DNA of 64,000 nucleotides, from assembly GCF_000382245.1 (NCBI RefSeq), contig NZ_KB907868.1:1-64000 (forward strand). The letters run 5' to 3'. This stretch comes from Kushneria aurantia DSM 21353. Lineage in GTDB: Bacteria; Pseudomonadota; Gammaproteobacteria; Pseudomonadales; Halomonadaceae. Under the pieces are notes generated by a model. That model did not search any database. It had not been told where the DNA came from and was given only the letters and a program-made list of their open reading frames with translations. The translations under genes and the position numbers were made by a program. This document shows, in pieces, positions 1 to 10,444 of this stretch (positions within the stretch are counted from its first letter, which is position 1; the number at the start of each line of letters is the position of its first letter).

Positions 1-324
1 CACCACCTGGGGTGAGACGCCGGGCAGTACACTGTCAACCCAACGGCGAAAGGCGGCTTCGAACTCTCCGGGGTTCATCAGTCCAAAGAGGCGCGCGAAG
101 GTATCGTGCGAGGGAATTCCGTTGGGCAGGGTAAGGTACTGGCGCAACCATGGCAGCTTCTCTTTGGCCCAGAACTCGATCTCCTCGAACGTGTCAGTGC
201 CGACCAGAATGCCGCAGGCCGCCACGGTCAGCACCTCCGGCAAGGAGTGCTGAACCTTGCTGGACTGGCGAGGATCGGTGACGGCGACGAAAACATCCAT
301 GATGGGCTTCGGGGACTGGGTCAT
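1..324 (-). CDS. ISAs1-family transposase, N-terminal part (cut by window edge)
   Basis: Reading the minus strand from an ATG at 324 gives 108 residues beginning [19 protein letters not shown] and running off the window start without a stop. This is the N-terminal DDE_Tnp_1-associated region of ISAs1-type transposases; the stretches [18 protein letters not shown] and [21 protein letters not shown] are typical of that family. The DDE catalytic core would lie outside the window, so I cannot tell whether the element is intact. It points away from polA and ends about 150 bp before it. Confidence 0.8.
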   Translation of the reverse strand, partial: MTQSPKPIMDVFVAVTDPRQSSKVQHSLPEVLTVAACGILVGTDTFEEIEFWAKEKLPWLRQYLTLPNGIPSHDTFARLFGLMNPGEFEAAFRRWVDSVLPGVSPQVV

Positions 325-472
325 GAGGGAACTCCGACCAAATGCCTCAGCTATACCGATTCACACGCGATTCTTCAAATGCGATCGATTATCGACGTGC
401 GATCGCCCTGGACGGCGGCGCCGCCCTTGCGTATCATGGAGTTTTCGCTTACGCCGTTTCGCTGGAGCTTCC

Positions 473-3244
473 ATGGCCACTGCCCCGATCGTCCTGGTGG
501 ACGGTTCCGCCTATCTCTATCGCGCCTTTCACGCCCTGCCGCCGCTCTCTACCTCTACCGGTGAGCCCACCGGTGCGGTACGCGGCGTCATGTCGATGCT
601 CAAGAGCCTGATCCGCCAGTATCCCGCAAGCCCCATGGCGGTGGTGTTCGACGCCAGCGGCAAGACCTTCCGCGACGCGCTCTATAGCGACTATAAGGCC
701 AACCGCCCGCCGATGCCGGAAGAGCTGCGTGCCCAGGTCGAGCCGCTGCACGACTGCGTGAGAGCGTTGGGACTACCGCTTTTGTGCGTCGAGGGCGTGG
801 AGGCCGACGACGTCATCGGCACGCTGGCGCGGATGGCCACCGAGGCCGGCCGCGATGCGATCATCTCCACCGGCGACAAGGACATGGCGCAGCTGGTCAA
901 CGAGCACATCACGCTGGTCAACACCATGAAGGACGAAACCCTGGATGTCGCCGGGGTGGAGGAGAAGTTCGGCATTCCGCCGCACCTGATCATCGACTAT
1001 CTCGCCCTGATGGGCGACAGCGTCGATAACATTCCCGGCGTGCCGGGGGTCGGGCAGAAGACCGCGCTGGCACTGCTGACCGGCATGAATGGCGGCCTGG
1101 ACACCCTCTACGCCGATCTCGACAGGGTCACCACGCTCTCCTTTCGCGGCGCCAAATCAATGCCCAAAAAGCTTGAAGAGCACCGCGAGCAGGCCTTTCT
1201 CTCCTATAAGCTGGCGACCATTCGCACCGACTGCGAACTGCCGGTGGGGCTCGACGACCTTGAGATTGCCCACCCCGACCAGGAGGCGCTGCTGGCGCTC
1301 TATCAGCGTCTCGAATTCAAAAGCTGGCTCGATGAGCTGCTGGCCGGTGGCCGCGACGGTGCGGCGGCGGCCGATGTGCCTGCCGGTAAGACGGATATCG
1401 GCGGCGATGGTGAAGAGGGTTCGGCGCTGGCGGGCGAGCGCCGCTACAGCGGTGTTTTCGACCGGAAGACGCTGGATGGCTGGCTCGAGCGCCTTGGCGC
1501 GGCCGAGGCCTTCTGCTTCGATCTGGAGACCACCAGCCTCGACTATATGAGCGCTGCCATTGTCGGTGTGGGGCTGGGCCTCGAGCCCGGCGAGGCGGTC
1601 TATGTGCCGCTGGCGCATGACTATCTCGACGCTCCCGAGCAGCTCGACCGCGACACCGTGCTGGCGGCGCTCAAGCCGCTGCTGGAGAAGCCGTCGATCG
1701 CCAAGATCGGTCAGAACCTCAAGTACGACATCGAGGTGCTGGCGCGCTACGACATCCACGTCGCGGGGGCGCTGACCGACACCATGCTGGAGTCCTACGT
1801 GCTCAACTCCACCGCCACCCGCCACGACATGGACTCGCTGGCGCAGCAGTATCTGGGGCATAACACCATCAGCTTCGAGGAGATCGCCGGCAAGGGGGCG
1901 AAGCAGCTCACCTTCAACCAGGTAGGCGTCGAGGAGGCGATCGAGTACGCCTGTGAAGATATCGACGTCACCCTGCGCCTGCACGCCCACCTGCGCCCGC
2001 GGCTGGAGGCCGAGGGGCGTCTGGCCGAGGTGCTCGACGCCCTGGAGCGGCCGCTGATCCCGGTGCTCTCGCGCATGGAGCGTTGCGGCGTGGCGATCGA
2101 CAGCGCTTGCCTCGGCGAGCAGAGCCGCGAACTGGCGCAGCGTATCGAGGCGCTGGAGCGCGACGCCTTCGAACTCGCCGGGCGCGAATTCAATCTCGGC
2201 TCGCCCAAACAGCTCGGCGAGATTCTGTTCGAGGAGCAGAAGATCCCGGTGCTGAAGAAAACGCCCAAGGGCGCGCCCAGCACCGCCGAAGCGGTGCTCG
2301 AGGAGCTGGCGCTGGACTACCCGCTGCCGAAGGTGATCATGGAGCACCGCGGCCTGACCAAGCTCAAGTCGACCTACACCGACAAGCTGCCGCAGCTGGT
2401 CAACGCCGAGACCGGGCGCATTCACACCAGCTATCACCAGGCGGTGACCGCCACCGGGCGGCTGTCGTCAAGCGATCCCAACTTGCAGAACATCCCCATC
2501 CGCAGCGAAATCGGCCGGCGTATTCGCACTGCCTTCGTGGCCACGCCCGGCTACCGGCTGGTAGCGGCGGACTACTCGCAGATCGAGCTGCGCATCATGG
2601 CGCATCTCTCCGGCGACAAGGGCCTGCTGCAGGCCTTTGCCGACAACCGCGACATTCACACCGCCACCGCCGCCGAGGTATTCGGCACCTCGCCCGAGCG
2701 TATCAGCAGTGATCAGCGGCGCAGCGCCAAGGCGATCAACTTCGGCCTGATCTACGGCATGAGCGCCTGGGGGCTGGCGCGCCAGCTGCACGTCGAGCAG
2801 CGCCAGGCGAAGACCTGGATCGAGCGTTACTTCGAGCGCTACCAGGGGGTGGCGCGCTATATGGAGCGCATCCGCGCCGAGGCCGCCGAGCAGGGCTTCG
2901 TCGAGACGGTATTCGGTCGGCGCCTCTACGTGCCGGAGATCGCCTCGCGCAACCACGCCCGCCGTCAGGCGGCCGAGCGCACCGCCATCAACGCCCCCAT
3001 GCAGGGCACCGCCGCCGACATCATCAAGCGCGCCATGATCGACGTCGACGGCTGGCTCGGTGAGGGCGATTTCGATGCGGTGATGGTGATGCAGGTGCAC
3101 GACGAACTGATCTTCGAGGTTAAAAGCGACCAGGTTGAAGCCTTTCGTACCGAAGTGGTCGAGCGCATGCAGCGCGCCGGCCGGCTCGACGTGCCGCTGA
3201 TCGTCGAGGCGGGGGCCGGTGACAGCTGGGAGGAGGCGCATTGA
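473..3244 (+). CDS. polA: DNA polymerase I
   Basis: This 923-residue protein has the full three-domain plan of bacterial Pol I. A 5'-3' exonuclease begins [21 protein letters not shown] 3'-5' proofreading domain has the DLET motif near residue 350, so proofreading residues are present. The polymerase domain carries DYSQIELR near residue 700 and QVHDE near residue 875. Its role is Okazaki-fragment maturation and repair synthesis. I chose the ATG at 473 because the protein aligns with the family from there; the open frame continues upstream without family similarity. Pieces of its 3' end recur at 5103-5145 and 5835-6109. Confidence 0.97.
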   Translation: MATAPIVLVDGSAYLYRAFHALPPLSTSTGEPTGAVRGVMSMLKSLIRQYPASPMAVVFDASGKTFRDALYSDYKANRPPMPEELRAQVEPLHDCVRALGLPLLCVEGVEADDVIGTLARMATEAGRDAIISTGDKDMAQLVNEHITLVNTMKDETLDVAGVEEKFGIPPHLIIDYLALMGDSVDNIPGVPGVGQKTALALLTGMNGGLDTLYADLDRVTTLSFRGAKSMPKKLEEHREQAFLSYKLATIRTDCELPVGLDDLEIAHPDQEALLALYQRLEFKSWLDELLAGGRDGAAAADVPAGKTDIGGDGEEGSALAGERRYSGVFDRKTLDGWLERLGAAEAFCFDLETTSLDYMSAAIVGVGLGLEPGEAVYVPLAHDYLDAPEQLDRDTVLAALKPLLEKPSIAKIGQNLKYDIEVLARYDIHVAGALTDTMLESYVLNSTATRHDMDSLAQQYLGHNTISFEEIAGKGAKQLTFNQVGVEEAIEYACEDIDVTLRLHAHLRPRLEAEGRLAEVLDALERPLIPVLSRMERCGVAIDSACLGEQSRELAQRIEALERDAFELAGREFNLGSPKQLGEILFEEQKIPVLKKTPKGAPSTAEAVLEELALDYPLPKVIMEHRGLTKLKSTYTDKLPQLVNAETGRIHTSYHQAVTATGRLSSSDPNLQNIPIRSEIGRRIRTAFVATPGYRLVAADYSQIELRIMAHLSGDKGLLQAFADNRDIHTATAAEVFGTSPERISSDQRRSAKAINFGLIYGMSAWGLARQLHVEQRQAKTWIERYFERYQGVARYMERIRAEAAEQGFVETVFGRRLYVPEIASRNHARRQAAERTAINAPMQGTAADIIKRAMIDVDGWLGEGDFDAVMVMQVHDELIFEVKSDQVEAFRTEVVERMQRAGRLDVPLIVEAGAGDSWEEAH

Positions 3245-3284
3245 GGCATTCGATGTCTGACACCACATGCGGAGTGGAACGAGG

Positions 3285-3581
3285 TTAGGCGCCCATGAAG
3301 GTGATGGCGGCATGCGCTGTCATGCCCGCCCCCATTGTGGCAATGATGTTACGGGTTTTCCAGGCGGTCAGTAGTGCGATGCCGCCTGCAATCCAGTAGA
3401 TGCCGGGTTCTGTCGCCATGGAAGCTGCGACCAGCGCGACGATAATCAGACCGGGCAGCTCATCCAGTAAAAATGCAAGACGAGACTCGCCGATGGCTCT
3501 ACCTGCAAACAGGCCGGCCAATCGCACACTGAAAGCGAGTAAAGAGAGAAGAGCGATCAGCCCAAAGTGAGAGGCACTCAT
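3285..3581 (-). CDS. azlD: AzlD-family branched-chain amino acid exporter subunit
   Basis: This is a 98-residue, very hydrophobic protein with about three to four membrane segments, the usual size and pattern of AzlD, the small partner of AzlC. AzlCD pairs export branched-chain amino acids or analogues across the inner membrane. Its start overlaps the stop of azlC, which indicates translational coupling. The pair sits between polA and a duplicated crp fragment, so it looks like inserted cargo. The substrate is inferred from the family only. Confidence 0.85.
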   Translation of the reverse strand: MSASHFGLIALLSLLAFSVRLAGLFAGRAIGESRLAFLLDELPGLIIVALVAASMATEPGIYWIAGGIALLTAWKTRNIIATMGAGMTAHAAITFMGA

Positions 3582-4258
3582 GATATTTTATCCTTGGTAT
3601 AGCGCTCGAACAGCAACATTGTGATGCCACAAAGCGTGCCGCCCACAATGGCATAAGCGGCCGCCATACCCTGACAGGACAGCAATAACGTAGCAGCAAA
3701 GGATATTGTCCATGAGGGCAATCTATCCATGCCAGGCCACATGCTTCGTGCCATTGCGATAAAGGCGGCCGTAAAGGCAAAACCGAGCCCATATTCGTCA
3801 AGATCAGGCAAGGCGTTGCCGGCTAATGCCCCAAGCGTGGTGGAGCAGACCCAGACCAGGAACATGGTCAGACCCGAGCCAATCAGGAAATCGGCGCCAA
3901 TGTCCGGTGACTCTTTTTTGCTGGACATGGTAAGTGCCCAGTTCTCGTCGGAAGTGATATGAATGGCCAATAGTCGCTGCCAAAAAGGTTTCTCTCCAAG
4001 CACTTCATGCAGCGACGCGATCATACCGATATAACGCAGATTGAGGGCCGCGCCGGCCAGGGCGGCAGCCAGCATTGCGCTTCCCCCGGAAAACTGGTCG
4101 ACCGCCACAATCTGGGAGGAGCCGGCATGGACCGTAGCGCCCATTAGACCCACCCCCCACCACATAAAGCCCGCCTGATAGGCCAGTATCCCGAAGGCAA
4201 ATCCATAAAGGGAAGCTCCGAAAGCCAGCGGTAATATAGCAATAGCACCATGTCTCAT
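3578..4258 (-). CDS. azlC: AzlC-family branched-chain amino acid exporter
   Basis: The ATG at 4258 gives 226 residues starting MRHGAIAILPLAFGASLYGF. It has the family's internal GAxxHAGSSQIVAVD-type segment and at least five membrane spans. AzlC is the large subunit of a two-component amino acid exporter. The frame is open further upstream but loses similarity there, so I chose the internal start. The stop overlaps the azlD start by 4 bp. It is divergent from an Lrp/AsnC regulator across a very AT-rich 100-bp gap, which suggests amino acid-dependent control by that neighbour. Confidence 0.88.
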   Translation of the reverse strand: MRHGAIAILPLAFGASLYGFAFGILAYQAGFMWWGVGLMGATVHAGSSQIVAVDQFSGGSAMLAAALAGAALNLRYIGMIASLHEVLGEKPFWQRLLAIHITSDENWALTMSSKKESPDIGADFLIGSGLTMFLVWVCSTTLGALAGNALPDLDEYGLGFAFTAAFIAMARSMWPGMDRLPSWTISFAATLLLSCQGMAAAYAIVGGTLCGITMLLFERYTKDKIS

Positions 4259-4358
4259 GCTGTATAGTTTACAGCTTGTGTTGTGATGCGCTAAAGTAAT
4301 TAAAATGCGATTTTTTGATGTAAAAAAATCAAAAATATAAATTTTGTGATGTCGTGAT
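4259..4358. promoter_or_regulatory. Divergent azlC/lrp-like promoter region
   Basis: This 100-bp gap between divergent genes is much richer in A and T than its surroundings. It contains an inverted repeat with arms at 4309-4316 and 4323-4330 (GATTTTTT and AAAAAATC). It is a plausible binding site for the adjacent Lrp/AsnC-type protein, whose family favours AT-rich DNA. No single -10/-35 pair stands out. Confidence 0.45.
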
Positions 4359-4820
4359 ATGAGTAACCTGGAAAAAAGTGATCGCAAGCTGCTCGGGCTG
4401 CTGCAGAAAAATGTAAAAACCACCATCCCGGAAATGTCCGAGAAGACCGGCATGTCAACGGCGACGGTGCAGCGTAGATTGAAAAACTTTCGTGAAGCGG
4501 GCGTTGTGCAGAGTGAAGTGGCCGTCCTTGATCCACTGAAAGTGGGCCTTGGAGTGAAAGCTATTGTATCAGTCGAGCTTGAACGCGACAGGTCGGACCA
4601 AATCGATATCTTCAAGCGCAAGGCAAGAGAGGATGCTCAGGTGCAGCACTGCTACTGCATTGCCGGTGATGCCGACTTTTTAATGATCGTGGTCGCCAGG
4701 GATATGGCTGATTATGAAAGGTTTACTCACCGCTTCTTTTTTTCCGACAGCAATGTACGCAAGTTCAGAACCTCCATCGTGGTTTCTACCGAAAAGGCCA
4801 CGTTGGAGCTTCCTTTATAG
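4359..4820 (+). CDS. Lrp/AsnC-family transcriptional regulator
   Basis: The product has 153 residues. An N-terminal winged helix-turn-helix (KLLGLLQKNVKTTIPEMSEKTGMSTATVQRRLKNF) is followed by a RAM-type ligand domain ending LPL. Size and order match the Lrp/AsnC family, which senses amino acids. Divergence from azlCD makes that exporter the likely target, a common arrangement. The recognition helix and the AsnC C-terminal core are both intact, so it is probably functional. Confidence 0.9.
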   Translation: MSNLEKSDRKLLGLLQKNVKTTIPEMSEKTGMSTATVQRRLKNFREAGVVQSEVAVLDPLKVGLGVKAIVSVELERDRSDQIDIFKRKAREDAQVQHCYCIAGDADFLMIVVARDMADYERFTHRFFFSDSNVRKFRTSIVVSTEKATLELPL

Positions 4821-4928
4821 CGTTGCTATATCGGGGTGGCGCACTCGCGACAAGAGAGTCAAAGAAAACTCGTGGATCAGATCATTCTGGTGGCCGGCGC
4901 CCCTGATGTCGTATTCCCGGGCCGCCCG

Positions 4929-5109
4929 CTACGAGGGAGCCTGCGCGGCGTCGTGGCCCTCGAACAGGTGCCTCAGGTCGAACTGGATATAGGTCTCGTC
5001 GAACTGCGCTTCTTCATAGAGGGCTTCGTAGTCGAGAATCTCCAATACCCGGCGCTGCTTGCGCACCAGCCCGTCGCGGGCCATCTTGCTCATCATGTGG
5101 CTGACGTGC
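4929..5109 (-). pseudogene. Duplicated 3' fragment of the Crp/Fnr-type regulator
   Basis: The minus strand encodes residues nearly identical to the C-terminal 50 or so of the intact regulator at 6523-7278, for example MARDGLVRKQRRVLEILDY and ALYEEAQFDETYIQFDL. The last few residues differ (GHDAAQAPS against GQNERIVPT). There is no helix-turn-helix or sensor domain. The fragment is joined to a piece of the polA tail at the shared heptamer GACGTGC (5103-5109). It is a non-functional duplication scar. Confidence 0.85.
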
Positions 5110-5145
5110 CGCTGATCGTCGGACAGCCGGGAGGAGGCACATTGA
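5103..5145 (+). pseudogene. Short duplicated polA 3' end
   Basis: The sequence from GACGTGCCGCTGATCGTCG to a TGA at 5143-5145 repeats the last codons of polA (3189-3244) with a small internal deletion. It shares the variant bases CAGCCGGGAGGAGGCACA with the longer copy ending at 6109, not with the intact gene. That suggests both extra copies come from one donor lineage. Confidence 0.8.
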
Positions 5146-5181
5146 GGCATAATCAGACGCTAGCGTCGTATGGAGGCAAAC

Positions 5182-5814
5182 ATGTTCGACTACTCGCTGG
5201 TGCATTGGATGGGCTTCTTTACGGCCGCCTTGCTGCTCAATTTATCGCCGGGTCCCGATATGGCCTTCATCCTGTCGCAGGCGGCCAAAGGCGGCCGCCG
5301 CAGAGGACTGGCTGCGATGTCGGGCATCTGGAGTGGGGCCATGTGTCACGTATTGCTGGCGGCGCTGGGACTGTCTGCCGTGTTGGCGACTTCCGCGACG
5401 GCATTCAGCGTGGTGAAGTGGCTGGGTGCGGCTTATCTGATCTGGCTGGGTCTCCAGGCTCTAAGCTCCAGGAGCAGCGGCTTGAATACCGCAGAGGCGC
5501 GCCAGGCTTCTGGGGCGCAGGTGTGGCGAAAGGGTGTGCTGGTCTCCCTCATGAACCCCAAGGTAGCCGTTTTCTTTCTCGCTTTTCTGCCCCAGTTCGT
5601 GGTGCCAGGCTCGGGACCCGTTGCCGCCCAGCTGTTTCTCCATGGCACGTTGATCATTCTGGTCGCGGGCTTTGTCGAGCTGCCGTTGGTCTATCTCGGA
5701 GCGCGTCTCGCGAGCCTGTTGCGCACTCGTCCGGCGATTGGTCAGTGGCTCGATCGGGCGATGGGAGGCGTACTGATAGGGTTGGGCATCCGGCTGGCAG
5801 TGTCCGAACGCTGA
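5182..5814 (+). CDS. LysE/RhtB-family amino acid exporter
   Basis: From the ATG at 5182 the protein has 210 residues with about six membrane segments. It shows the LysE/RhtB signature near the N-terminus (LLNLSPGPDMAFILSQA) and GVLVSLMNPKVAVFFLAFLPQF in the middle. These proteins export amino acids or homoserine-like metabolites. I prefer 5182 over the in-frame ATG at 5170 because GGAGG lies seven bases upstream of it. It is flanked on both sides by polA tail fragments, so it is an inserted cargo gene. The substrate is unknown. Confidence 0.88.
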   Translation: MFDYSLVHWMGFFTAALLLNLSPGPDMAFILSQAAKGGRRRGLAAMSGIWSGAMCHVLLAALGLSAVLATSATAFSVVKWLGAAYLIWLGLQALSSRSSGLNTAEARQASGAQVWRKGVLVSLMNPKVAVFFLAFLPQFVVPGSGPVAAQLFLHGTLIILVAGFVELPLVYLGARLASLLRTRPAIGQWLDRAMGGVLIGLGIRLAVSER

Positions 5815-5834
5815 CACCCGCTTTGCCTTCGATT

Positions 5835-6109
5835 CGGCCGAGCGCACCGCCATCAATGCCCCCATGCAGGGCACCGCCGCCGACATCATCAAGCGTGCCA
5901 TGATCGACGTCGACGGCTGGCTCGGCGAGGGCGATTTCGATGCGGTAATGGTGATGCAGGTGCACGACGAACTGATCTTCGAGGTCAAAAGCGACCAGGT
6001 TGAAGCCTTTCGTACCGAAGTGGTCGAGCGCATGCAGCGCGCCGGCCGGCTCGACGTACCGTTGAAAGTCGAGGCGGGGGCCGGCGACAGCCGGGAGGAG
6101 GCACATTGA
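5835..6109 (+). pseudogene. Duplicated 3' fragment of polA (last ~91 codons)
   Basis: This 275-bp stretch repeats polA from codon ~833 to the stop, encoding [19 protein letters not shown] and [18 protein letters not shown]. Differences from the intact gene are scattered and mostly silent (for example ATCAAC/ATCAAT, AAGCGC/AAGCGT), with LIVEAG changed to LKVEAG near the end. It has no start signal and only part of the polymerase domain. The silent divergence points to a homologous copy from a related strain, not a recent tandem copy. Confidence 0.9.
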
Positions 6110-6129
6110 GGGGGCATGACGGTTGAAAG

Positions 6130-6454
6130 TCAGCTCTTGAGTTGTTCACGAAGCTCGGCGACCTGAGCGATATCCAGGCCGGTAGCGCCGGCGATCATCT
6201 CATTGGAAAGTGTGGTGTCCCGGATCAGGTTGCGGGCCGTTTCAAGCCGGCCTTCCTGGCGGCCTTTCCGGATGCCGCGCTCCTCGAGCTGTTCCGCGAT
6301 GGTCATGAGCGTTTCCCCCTGTTTCGGGTACCCTTGATGCCAGTGCCGTTACCAGCGCAGCCGGATCCCGGGTTTCGCCAGCCTGCAGCATATAGTGCAT
6401 CACTAGTACGGCCTTGAAGGCAGCATCGTGTGGTGTGGCTGATGAGCCGTTCAT
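6130..6454 (-). pseudogene. Decayed Rpn-family (PD-(D/E)XK) recombination-promoting nuclease
   Basis: The minus strand begins MNGSSATPHDAAFKAVL, the N-terminus typical of Rpn/YhgA-type proteins, then jumps straight to a C-terminal segment (MHYMLQAGETRDPAALVTAL). The frame then shifts near 6310. The remaining tail reads MTIAEQLEERGIRKGRQEG and ends EVAELREQLKS-like at a TGA (6130-6132). The nuclease core is therefore deleted. It lies between the polA tail copy and the intact crp-type gene. Confidence 0.75.
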
Positions 6455-6522
6455 GCTGCCTTTCCGGATGCCGGAGTTCGGTTGCCGCCCATGTCCCACC
6501 TCTGTCTTCGTCCAAAAACGCG

Positions 6523-7278
6523 CTATGTCGGCACGATACGCTCGTTTTGCCCCTCGAACAGATGCCCCAGATCGAACTGGATATAGGTCTCGTCGAACTG
6601 CGCTTCTTCGTAAAGCGCGTCGTAGTCGAGAATTTCCAGTACCCGACGCTGCTTGCGCACCAGCCCGTCGCGAGCCATCTCGCTCATCATGCGGCTGACG
6701 TGCACGCTGGTCAGACCCAGTAGACTGGCCATCAGCTTCTGGTTCATGGGGAAGTCGAAGCGCCAGCCCAGCTGCGGGTTGGTGTGGCGCAGACGCAGAT
6801 ACATCTCGACGATAAAATGGGCGATCTTCATCCGCGCGCTGCAGTGCATCAGGGTGGTCACGCGCGCCGTCATCAGTGCCTGGTCACGCGAGGCGGTGGC
6901 GAAAAAGGCCGCTGTCAGGGCGCGCGAGCGGTGGCAGGCGTCCAGAATGTGGGCGTAGGGGAAGGGACACACCCTGGCGTCGGTCATCATGCGCACGTCG
7001 GTCAGATGGTGGCCGAAGGTAAAGTCGCGCAGGCCGATGATATCGCCGGGGGTGAACACCTCGACCACCTTCGTTTCGCCGGTCAGGGTAATACGATAGG
7101 CGTAGGCCCAGCCGCTCTGCAGGGTATAGAGCATCCGGGCACTGTCGCGAAAGCGCCACAGATACTGGTGGCGTCGCATGATCTGCGGCTCGCGCTCGCA
7201 GTCGTCGAGCAGCGCTCTCTCGCTGTCATCGAGCGCGACCATATTGACGAAGTTGTCGACGATGCCACCCTGGTGCAT
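6523..7278 (-). CDS. Crp/Fnr-family transcriptional regulator
   Basis: The chosen ATG gives 251 residues: a cyclic nucleotide-binding-type beta-barrel (GETKVVEVFTPGDIIGLRDFTFG), a long dimer helix, then a Crp-type winged helix with MASLLGLTSVHVSRMMSEMA as the recognition region. It lacks an Fnr-type N-terminal cysteine cluster, so an oxygen-sensing Fe-S cluster is unlikely. The ligand is unknown. An in-frame ATG at 7296 is an alternative start, but GGGAG precedes the one at 7278. The gene converges on polA; its 3' end is copied at 4929-5109. Confidence 0.88.
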   Translation of the reverse strand: MHQGGIVDNFVNMVALDDSERALLDDCEREPQIMRRHQYLWRFRDSARMLYTLQSGWAYAYRITLTGETKVVEVFTPGDIIGLRDFTFGHHLTDVRMMTDARVCPFPYAHILDACHRSRALTAAFFATASRDQALMTARVTTLMHCSARMKIAHFIVEMYLRLRHTNPQLGWRFDFPMNQKLMASLLGLTSVHVSRMMSEMARDGLVRKQRRVLEILDYDALYEEAQFDETYIQFDLGHLFEGQNERIVPT

Positions 7279-7576
7279 ATGCACTTCATCTCCCATGCGC
7301 CATAGGCAGTCGGGGCAAGAGCGGCATGGCGGCTGCGGTGGTGTACAAGAGGTTCGGTGATTGACCCTGTCAGCCTGGCCTGGATATCCGAGTGACACAA
7401 AAATTTTACAGCCGGCGTATCGAACCTGCCGGGCGCTCGGCTGACGACAGCAACACCCTGCTCTGACAAACTGATAGTCCCTGCAGCGGCCAAAAGCCTG
7501 CAGACCGTTCGCAAAATGAGCGCGGGCGCGCTACAACAGTGCGATAGATCAACGACCGATGGAGTGGTAACAGGCA

Positions 7577-8992
<1,416 letters not shown>

Positions 8993-9015
8993 GGGCCAAA
9001 CCTTGCTCGTCTGTT

Positions 9016-9040
9016 AAAACCCCGCTGCGGCGGGGTTTAG
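9016..9040 (+). terminator. Rho-independent terminator of gnd
   Basis: AAAACCCCGC, a short loop and GCGGGGTTT form a perfect GC-rich stem flanked by an A run and a T run. It should work in both directions, so it also shields the decayed integrase on the other strand. Confidence 0.85.
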
Positions 9041-9045
9041 CCCAA

Positions 9046-9244
9046 AGGACCGGCAATCGGCGTGGACGCCTGGCGTGCGTGAACTCGCCAATCTCACCCA
9101 GAGGTTGCTCCAGCACATGGCGATAAAGAAACGAATCCAATAGCAGTAGGTCTTCTCGGTGCGGTGGCTATAGCGTTTCACCCGCATGGTCGCCTTGACC
9201 CTATCCATCAGCTTGGGTGGCTTGCTGCGCATATCCATGCCCAT
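9046..9244 (-). pseudogene. Integron integrase remnant (intI), deleted and frameshifted
   Basis: The minus strand starts MGMDMRSKPPKLMDRVKATM and continues HRTEKTYCYWIRFF, the N-terminal SAM-like domain of chromosomal IntI recombinases. After the tryptophan-isoleucine-arginine the text jumps, in another frame, to FLYRHVLEQPLGEIGEF and RARRPRRLPV-like sequence, which normally lies about 60 residues further on. It stops there at the gnd terminator. The catalytic domain with its RHRY residues is missing, so no recombinase can be made. Its position opposite three cassettes is the standard integron layout. Confidence 0.85.
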
Positions 9245-9442
9245 ATTGCTATTATATATGTATGTCCATGCAGTATTATTGGTATCAGCAAAATGTGCAA
9301 GCACGCGAACCCTGGATGGGTTGCATGGAGGCTTATGTTGTCCCTCAAATCAATAGTTTAATGGTGTCTCATAAGAATATTGAACGCGCGTGATCGTTCA
9401 AGCGAATAAACGAGCGCGCTATCTAATACCTGTTGGGTCGTA
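9245..9442. other. Presumed attI/promoter region of the relict integron
   Basis: This AT-richer stretch separates the integrase remnant from the first cassette. The junction GTTGGGT at 9432-9438 has the form of an integron core site, with the crossover after the G at 9432. The cassette promoter Pc would be expected here, but I cannot name a convincing -35/-10 pair. Confidence 0.55.
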
Positions 9443-9961
9443 ATGAACATTATTCAGACATCGCGCCTCACACTCGAACCTTTGATGGAGTCGCACGCGA
9501 CGGCGATGTTTGAGGTTCTTAATGATCCTGCTATCTATGAATTCGAGAATAAGCCGCCGAGTTCCCTCGAATCTCTAGCGCAGCGTTATCGTCGGCTTGA
9601 GAGCCGCTCGTCGCCGGATCGATCCCAGCAATGGCTTAACTGGGTTATTCGGCTGGATGAAGTTGGCCCGTGCGGTTATGTGCAAGCCTCTGTCTTGCAG
9701 TCAGATACCGCTTGTATTGCATACGTGTTGAATAGCAAGTATTGGAGGCGGGGAATCGGCAGAGAAGCAGTCGAGGCAATGCTGCGAGAGCTACGTACCA
9801 CATATTCGGTAACTCGTTTCGCTGCGGTTTTGAAATCGGCCAACTTCCGGTCAATGGCCTTATTAGGTCGATTAAGATTCCGTAGAGCGACAACGAAACA
9901 AACGATCGTATTTGATCCACAACCTGATGAATTGGTTATGGTCAGAGCCGCGCATGAGTAA
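9443..9961 (+). CDS. GNAT-family N-acetyltransferase (integron cassette 1)
   Basis: The product has 172 residues of the RimJ/RimL-like GNAT type: N-terminal SRLTLEPLMESHATAMFEVL, the acetyl-CoA loop YWRRGIGREAVEAML, and a C-terminal SANFRSMALLGRLRFRRA segment typical of this subgroup. It should transfer an acetyl group from acetyl-CoA to an amine. The acceptor (protein, antibiotic or metabolite) cannot be told. The gene starts ten bases after a core site and ends ten bases before attC, as integron cassettes do. Its base composition is lower in GC than gnd. Confidence 0.85.
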   Translation: MNIIQTSRLTLEPLMESHATAMFEVLNDPAIYEFENKPPSSLESLAQRYRRLESRSSPDRSQQWLNWVIRLDEVGPCGYVQASVLQSDTACIAYVLNSKYWRRGIGREAVEAMLRELRTTYSVTRFAAVLKSANFRSMALLGRLRFRRATTKQTIVFDPQPDELVMVRAAHE

Positions 9962-9970
9962 ATCGATCCA

Positions 9971-10045
9971 ACCTAACGTATCGCTGCAGTTGACCGCCCA
10001 AAGCGCTGTCGCGCTTCGGTCGGCAACTGAGCTTAGGCGTTATAT
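9971..10045 (+). repeat. attC site 1
   Basis: It starts with the R'' box ACCTAAC (9971-9977) and ends with the R' box GTTATAT (10039-10045). Imperfect inverted arms lie between: GCTGCAGTTG with CAACTGAGC, and AAGCGC with GCGCTT. The 75-bp size and foldable structure fit an attC recombination site. The left two thirds recur almost exactly at 11072-11120. Confidence 0.8.
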
Positions 10046-10063
10046 GTTTATTGAGGATGCCAA

Positions 10064-10444
10064 ATGTTCCAAGAATTAGTTTCATTGGCACAGTCAAAAT
10101 TAAGAACACAAGAGTTCAGTGGCAGGATTAGCTGTGGTCAAGTATCAGCAGCTATTGAAACATCCTCTGGAAAATTCTTCAGCGGTGTTTGTATTGATGC
10201 GCCATGCGCATTAGGCACTTGCGCTGAAAGAAATGCTATTGGTTCAATGGTAACTGAAGGTGAGTTTCAAATCATCAAATTAGTTTGCATTAAAGGGCAT
10301 GATGTAATACTTCCTTGTGGGGCGTGCCAAGAGCTATTGTTGCAATTGCATCCAAAAAACTTTAAAATTGAGGTTCTGACAAATCTTGAGGGTGCAACTA
10401 TCAAGTTAAAAGATCTAATGCCCTATTGGTGGGGAAACACATAA
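10064..10444 (+). CDS. Cytidine/blasticidin-type deaminase (integron cassette 2)
   Basis: This 126-residue protein has the zinc-dependent cytidine deaminase pattern: CAERNA (zinc ligand plus catalytic glutamate) and PCGACQELL (two cysteine ligands). It would deaminate cytidine or a cytosine nucleoside analogue. It is shorter and more AT-rich than a GC-rich host's own Cdd. The cassette location makes blasticidin-type or other nucleoside detoxification possible, but salvage is equally possible. The gene runs straight into a VCR-like attC, which points to a Vibrio-type array as its source. Confidence 0.85.
   Translation: MFQELVSLAQSKLRTQEFSGRISCGQVSAAIETSSGKFFSGVCIDAPCALGTCAERNAIGSMVTEGEFQIIKLVCIKGHDVILPCGACQELLLQLHPKNFKIEVLTNLEGATIKLKDLMPYWWGNT

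Noticed and set aside
1157-2437. Antisense open frame of 426 codons within polA
   Set aside because: It is a shadow of a conserved gene, with no RBS or recognisable domain.
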